45,416 nt of DNA from Desulfurobacterium indicum (GTDB taxonomy: Bacteria; Aquificota; Aquificia; Desulfurobacteriales; Desulfurobacteriaceae). The position numbers and the translations under genes are program-made. A model generated the notes under the pieces. It did no database searches. It saw only the letters and a program-made list of their open reading frames with translations, and had not been told where the DNA came from. Shown here piece after piece: positions 42,762-45,416 of the stretch (position 1 is the stretch's first letter; every line of letters begins with the position of its first letter). The stretch covers positions 1-45,416 of the forward strand of contig NZ_MOEN01000013.1 in the NCBI RefSeq assembly GCF_001968985.1, given 5' to 3'.

Positions 42762-43487
42762 TTATTCGATAGATTGTGCTTTATTAATAGCATCAAAAAT
42801 ATCTATTTTTACGCCAGGATCCATTGAAGCAGATATAGCCATGCTTTTAATATATTGACCTTTTGCACCCGAAGGCTTAGCAGCAAGAATAGCTTTAACC
42901 AAAGCAAGAGCATTTTCTAAAAGTTTTTTTTCATCAAAAGAAACCTTTCCTATTGGTGCATGAACAATACCGGCTTTCTCAACCTTGAAATCAACTTTAC
43001 CGGCTTTTGCTTCCTTAACAGCTTTAGCTACATCAAACGTAACGGTTCCTGTCTTCGGATTAGGCATAAGTCCTCTTGGACCGAGAATTCTACCCAATCT
43101 TCCCACCTTACTCATCATATCAGGCGTAGCTATAAGAACGTCAAAATCAAGCCAGCCTTGCTGTATTTTTTGAACAAGGTCATCACCGCCTACAAAATCA
43201 GCTCCAGCTTCTTTTGCTTCATTAAGCTTTTCTCCCTGAGCAATAACGGCAACCTTTACGTCCTTTCCAAGACCGTTAGGAAGAACGACACTTCCTCTAA
43301 CCATCTGATCCTGATATTTGGGATCAACGTTAAGTCTCACCGCCAGCTCAACTGTCTGATCAAAGTTTCTCTTTGTAACATCCGCCATCTTTTTAACGAG
43401 AGAAACTGCTTCATCGATCGGATACGCTTTTGTCCTGTCGATCAGGGCAAGAGCATTCATATACTTCTTACCGTGCTTTTTAGCCAT
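42762..43487 (-). CDS. rplA: 50S ribosomal protein L1
   Basis: The 241-residue stalk protein binds 23S rRNA and, as a repressor, its own mRNA. It has [49 protein letters not shown], the domain II core [21 protein letters not shown], and a C-terminal [23 protein letters not shown] lies before the ATG. A structure resembling the L1 rRNA site precedes it. rplJ and rplL, the usual next genes, are missing. Confidence 0.96.
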   Translation of the reverse strand: MAKKHGKKYMNALALIDRTKAYPIDEAVSLVKKMADVTKRNFDQTVELAVRLNVDPKYQDQMVRGSVVLPNGLGKDVKVAVIAQGEKLNEAKEAGADFVGGDDLVQKIQQGWLDFDVLIATPDMMSKVGRLGRILGPRGLMPNPKTGTVTFDVAKAVKEAKAGKVDFKVEKAGIVHAPIGKVSFDEKKLLENALALVKAILAAKPSGAKGQYIKSMAISASMDPGVKIDIFDAINKAQSIE

Positions 43488-43513
43488 TACTTCCTCCTAT
43501 CGGCATTTTAACT

Positions 43514-43545
43514 CTTTATGCCTCCCACCATTTTTGGTGGTAAAG
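43514..43545 (-). promoter_or_regulatory. probable L1-binding mRNA operator between rplK and rplA
   Basis: On the minus strand the leader folds as CUUUA, CCACCA, loop AAAA, UGGUGG, a six-base one-sided bulge GAGGCA, then UAAAG. The strands GGUGGGAGGC and UACCACC both occur in the L1 site of 23S rRNA (helices 76-77), so the mRNA mimics the rRNA target. It ends about 26 nt before the rplA start, well placed for repression by L1. Confidence 0.75.
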
Positions 43546-43556
43546 TATGAAAAGTT

Positions 43557-43982
43557 TTAGTCAACTACTTCAACACCCATGTTTCTGGCTGTCCCTTCAA
43601 TTATCCTCATTGCAGCCTCAACATCATAACAGTTAAGGTCAGGCATCTTCGTTTCAGCAATCTGCCTGAGCTGCTCTCTGGTAATCTTACCTACCTTTTC
43701 CTTCTTAGGCATGTGAGCACCTTTCTCTATCCCGGCTGCTTTCTTTATAAGAACAGAAGCCGGAGGAGTTTTCATTATGAAGCTAAAAGATCTGTCGGCA
43801 TAAATTGTGATAACTACAGGAATAACAAGTCCTTTCTTATCTGCAGTTGCGGCGTTAAATGCTTTTACAAATTCCATAATATTAACACCATGCTGACCAA
43901 GTGCCGGACCAACCGGTGGCGCAGGTGTGGCTTCGCCAGCAGGCAGTTGAAGTTTAACTTCAGCAACAACCTTTTTTGCCAT
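43557..43982 (-). CDS. rplK: 50S ribosomal protein L11
   Basis: The 141-residue protein forms the GTPase-associated centre. It has [49 protein letters not shown], and the C-terminal rRNA-binding part [32 protein letters not shown] lies before the ATG. It lies between nusG and rplA as in most bacteria. Confidence 0.96.
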   Translation of the reverse strand: MAKKVVAEVKLQLPAGEATPAPPVGPALGQHGVNIMEFVKAFNAATADKKGLVIPVVITIYADRSFSFIMKTPPASVLIKKAAGIEKGAHMPKKEKVGKITREQLRQIAETKMPDLNCYDVEAAMRIIEGTARNMGVEVVD

Positions 43983-44007
43983 TTTATTCCTCCGCTATTT
44001 ATCTCAT

Positions 44008-44742
44008 TTAGCTTACTTTCTCTATCTGATCAAATTCGAGTTCAACAGGTGTCTGTCTGTCAAAAATGTTTACAAGAACGATAATTTTTTCTCTCTCCGC
44101 ATCAATCTCAGATATAACACCCTCAAAACCAATAAACGGACCCTCTTTAATTTTAACTCTATCACCTTTATCAAACTTAAGTTTTGTAACTTTAGGCACA
44201 CCTTTCTCCAGTCTTTCTCTCATAGCCACTATTTCAGATTCCGGTACAACTACCGGCTCTCCACCTGTGCTAACGAATCCGAGCACTCTTGGAACGGCTC
44301 TTACCGTGCTTCTTACTCTATTATCAAGGTCCGCCTTAATAAAGATGTATCCCGGATAAAGCTTATCCCTCAGCTCTATTTTCGCTTCCGCCTTAAGCTC
44401 TGGACACTTTATCTTCTGGCCAATCCTCCCTATCGGTTTTTGTGGAAGACATCCTTTCCTGGTTTCTACCGGCTCTGCCCACACCTTCCCGTCTTCAATA
44501 TGAAAAATCACCTTCTTGCCATCTTCCGTCTCCACTTCATAAGCAACCGGTTCTCCCTTAAGAGGAAAAACTGCCTTTTCCTTTCCGGCAACCTTTATTA
44601 CAACTCTTTCGTTAGCCGGAATAAATATCTCTTCAACCTTATCAAGAAGCCCTTCCTGCTGCAGAGCCTTAACAATGTTTGCTCTTACTCTGTCTTCAAA
44701 ACCGGACTGAACATGAAGGGTGTACCATCTGTTCTCAGCCAT
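44008..44742 (-). CDS. nusG: transcription factor NusG with inserted domain
   Basis: The 244-residue factor is about 60 residues longer than usual. The NGN domain starts RWYTLHVQSGFEDRVRANI and resumes at LYPGYIFIKADLDN; between about residues 47 and 122 is an insertion rich in charged strands with C98 and C113. The C-terminal KOW domain is FDKGDRVKIKEGPFIGFEGVI. Extra domains at this place are known for Aquifex and Thermotoga NusG. It follows secE by 4 nt. Confidence 0.95.
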   Translation of the reverse strand: MAENRWYTLHVQSGFEDRVRANIVKALQQEGLLDKVEEIFIPANERVVIKVAGKEKAVFPLKGEPVAYEVETEDGKKVIFHIEDGKVWAEPVETRKGCLPQKPIGRIGQKIKCPELKAEAKIELRDKLYPGYIFIKADLDNRVRSTVRAVPRVLGFVSTGGEPVVVPESEIVAMRERLEKGVPKVTKLKFDKGDRVKIKEGPFIGFEGVISEIDAEREKIIVLVNIFDRQTPVELEFDQIEKVS

Positions 44743-44746
44743 TAAC

Positions 44747-44935
44747 TTAAACCCCTTGTTTGATTATGAACTGAAGAAGTTTCGTAAATATCATATCTAT
44801 AACCCAGAAGTATGCTGCTATTATACCTGTAAAAACAAGCACTCCAATAGTAGCCTCTACGACCTCTTCCTTTGTCGGCCAGGTAACTTTATCAAGTTCC
44901 TGCTTAACTTCTTTCAAGAAAGTTATAGGGGACAT
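44747..44935 (-). CDS. secE: preprotein translocase subunit SecE
   Basis: The 62-residue single-helix SecE has the conserved amphipathic part FLKEVKQELDKVTWPTKEEV and one membrane helix (about 30-55). GGAGG lies 4 nt before the ATG. It lies between tRNA-Trp and nusG, the standard order. Confidence 0.95.
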   Translation of the reverse strand: MSPITFLKEVKQELDKVTWPTKEEVVEATIGVLVFTGIIAAYFWVIDMIFTKLLQFIIKQGV

Positions 44936-44960
44936 CAGCCCTCCGTAAAAATAAATAAAA

Positions 44961-45036
44961 TGGCAGGCCAGGAGGGACTTGAACCCCCAACCGCCGGATT
45001 TGGAGTCCGGTGCCCTGCCAATTGGGCTACTGGCCT
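44961..45036 (-). tRNA. tRNA-Trp (CCA)
   Basis: A 76-nt cloverleaf on the minus strand with encoded CCA end. The acceptor stem is AGGCCAG/CTGGCCT, discriminator G, and the anticodon loop CTCCAAA gives CCA. It is transcribed between rpmG and secE, the common tuf-rpmG-trnW-secE-nusG order. Confidence 0.95.
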
Positions 45037-45067
45037 ACCCTTCATGTTTCGCGTGAGAGAATATAAC

Positions 45068-45232
45068 CTATTTTACTTCTCTATGCAAGGTGTGCTTATT
45101 ACACCAGGGGCAGTATTTTCTAAGCTCAAGTCTCTCCTGAGTGTTTCTCTTGTTTTTAGTTGTAGAGTAGTTTCTCCTCTTACATTCTGTGCATGCAAGC
45201 TGAATTATTTCACGAGGTCCTTTTTTGGCCAT
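45068..45232 (-). CDS. rpmG: 50S ribosomal protein L33
   Basis: The 54-residue protein is a zinc-ribbon L33 with C14-x2-C17 and C41-x2-C44 (CTEC and CPWC). The start at 45232 is chosen because GGGAG lies 6 nt upstream; an ATG six codons earlier would put this site inside the gene and add residues foreign to L33. It lies between tuf and tRNA-Trp. Confidence 0.95.
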   Translation of the reverse strand: MAKKGPREIIQLACTECKRRNYSTTKNKRNTQERLELRKYCPWCNKHTLHREVK

Positions 45233-45266
45233 TTCAAACTCCCAAATCATGAGGTTTTACAGTTTT

Positions 45267-45297
45267 ACAAAATTAAGGGCATCCACAAGGGATGCCC
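45267..45297 (-). terminator. terminator after tuf
   Basis: On the minus strand an 8-bp stem GGGCATCC/GGATGCCC with a 5-nt loop (45277-45297) is followed by TTAATTTTG. It would partly end the tuf transcript before rpmG. Confidence 0.75.
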
Positions 45298-45326
45298 GCC
45301 GATGGGAATTTATGTATTTTTTCCAA

Positions 45327-45416
45327 TTAGTCAAGGATTTCAGTAACAACACCTGCACCTACAGTTCTACCACCTTCACGAATAGCAAATCTGAGTCCTT
45401 CTTCTATAGCTACAGG
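45327..45416 (-). CDS. tuf: elongation factor Tu, C-terminal end only
   Basis: The last 29 codons and TAA of EF-Tu are in the window: VAIEEGLRFAIREGGRTV followed by GAGVVTEILD, the usual C-terminus of the third beta domain. The gene continues beyond the right edge. Its place before rpmG-tRNA-Trp-secE fits. Confidence 0.95.
   Translation of the reverse strand, partial: PVAIEEGLRFAIREGGRTVGAGVVTEILD

Overview
The window reads as ordinary chromosome from a thermophilic, probably autotrophic bacterium, most likely Aquificota and best fitting Desulfurobacteriaceae. This is inference from gene content and protein style, since no search could be run. The pointers are: NusG with a large insertion in its N-terminal domain as in Aquifex and Thermotoga; a flavodiiron protein; pyruvate phosphate dikinase plus a PEP-synthase-like relative; ThyX instead of ThyA; Lys/Glu/Ile-rich proteins; moderately low GC; and dense operons with 4-nt ATGA or TTGA overlaps. 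No phage, insertion sequence or CRISPR array was seen. The only hint of an island edge is the visibly AT-richer truncated glycosyltransferase at the left end.

Layout. 1-2067: glycosyltransferase fragment, secreted YfdX-like protein, initiator tRNA. 2076-9060: orphan oligopeptide-type ABC ATPase, proB, flavodiiron protein, PocR-like diguanylate cyclase, two tandem CNNM/CorC-type CBS membrane proteins. 9064-11393: yidC-yidD-rnpA-rpmH behind a consensus promoter; rpmH is short, starts at TTG and overlaps rnpA. 11398-12975: a degenerate, shortened PEP-synthase-like protein. 13107-16509: rplY-pth-rpsF-ssb-rpsR-DUF2232-rplI. 16511-19519: MagIII-like DNA glycosylase, then rimP-nusA-ylxR/L7Ae fusion behind a leader with a terminator. 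19598-26324: sugar kinase, a possible degenerate GGDEF protein, transaldolase, and the tightly coupled set HerA ATPase - CDF/NifX fusion - NYN nuclease - metallo-beta-lactamase hydrolase - YdjM. 26398-28746: hybrid histidine kinase with a four-Cys motif. 28929-36385: leuD-leuB, glyQ-glyS-ppdK. 36435-38131: DsbC/G-like thiol protein and orphan metal-type ABC ATPase. 38125-42593 (minus): lipoprotein-queC-thyX-pmbA-rbfA-nrnA. 42614-45416 (minus): tuf end, rpmG, tRNA-Trp, secE, nusG, rplK, rplA, tRNA-Pro.

Most genes serve translation, ribosome maturation, transcription elongation and membrane-protein insertion. Several classic clusters are cut: rplK-rplA is not followed by rplJ-rplL-rpoBC, nusA is not followed by infB, and rbfA sits with pmbA and nrnA.

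The most interesting items are: an L1-binding-site mimic between rplK and rplA; the PEP-synthase-like protein that has lost its phosphohistidine domain; a Cx6Cx2Cx5C motif in the cytoplasmic linker of the histidine kinase; a ThyX lacking the usual N-terminal segment; the overlapping HerA/CDF-NifX/NYN operon; and a repeat in the rimP-nusA leader that could form an antiterminator. None is proven to be a new system. No stretch longer than about 250 bases lacks a gene.
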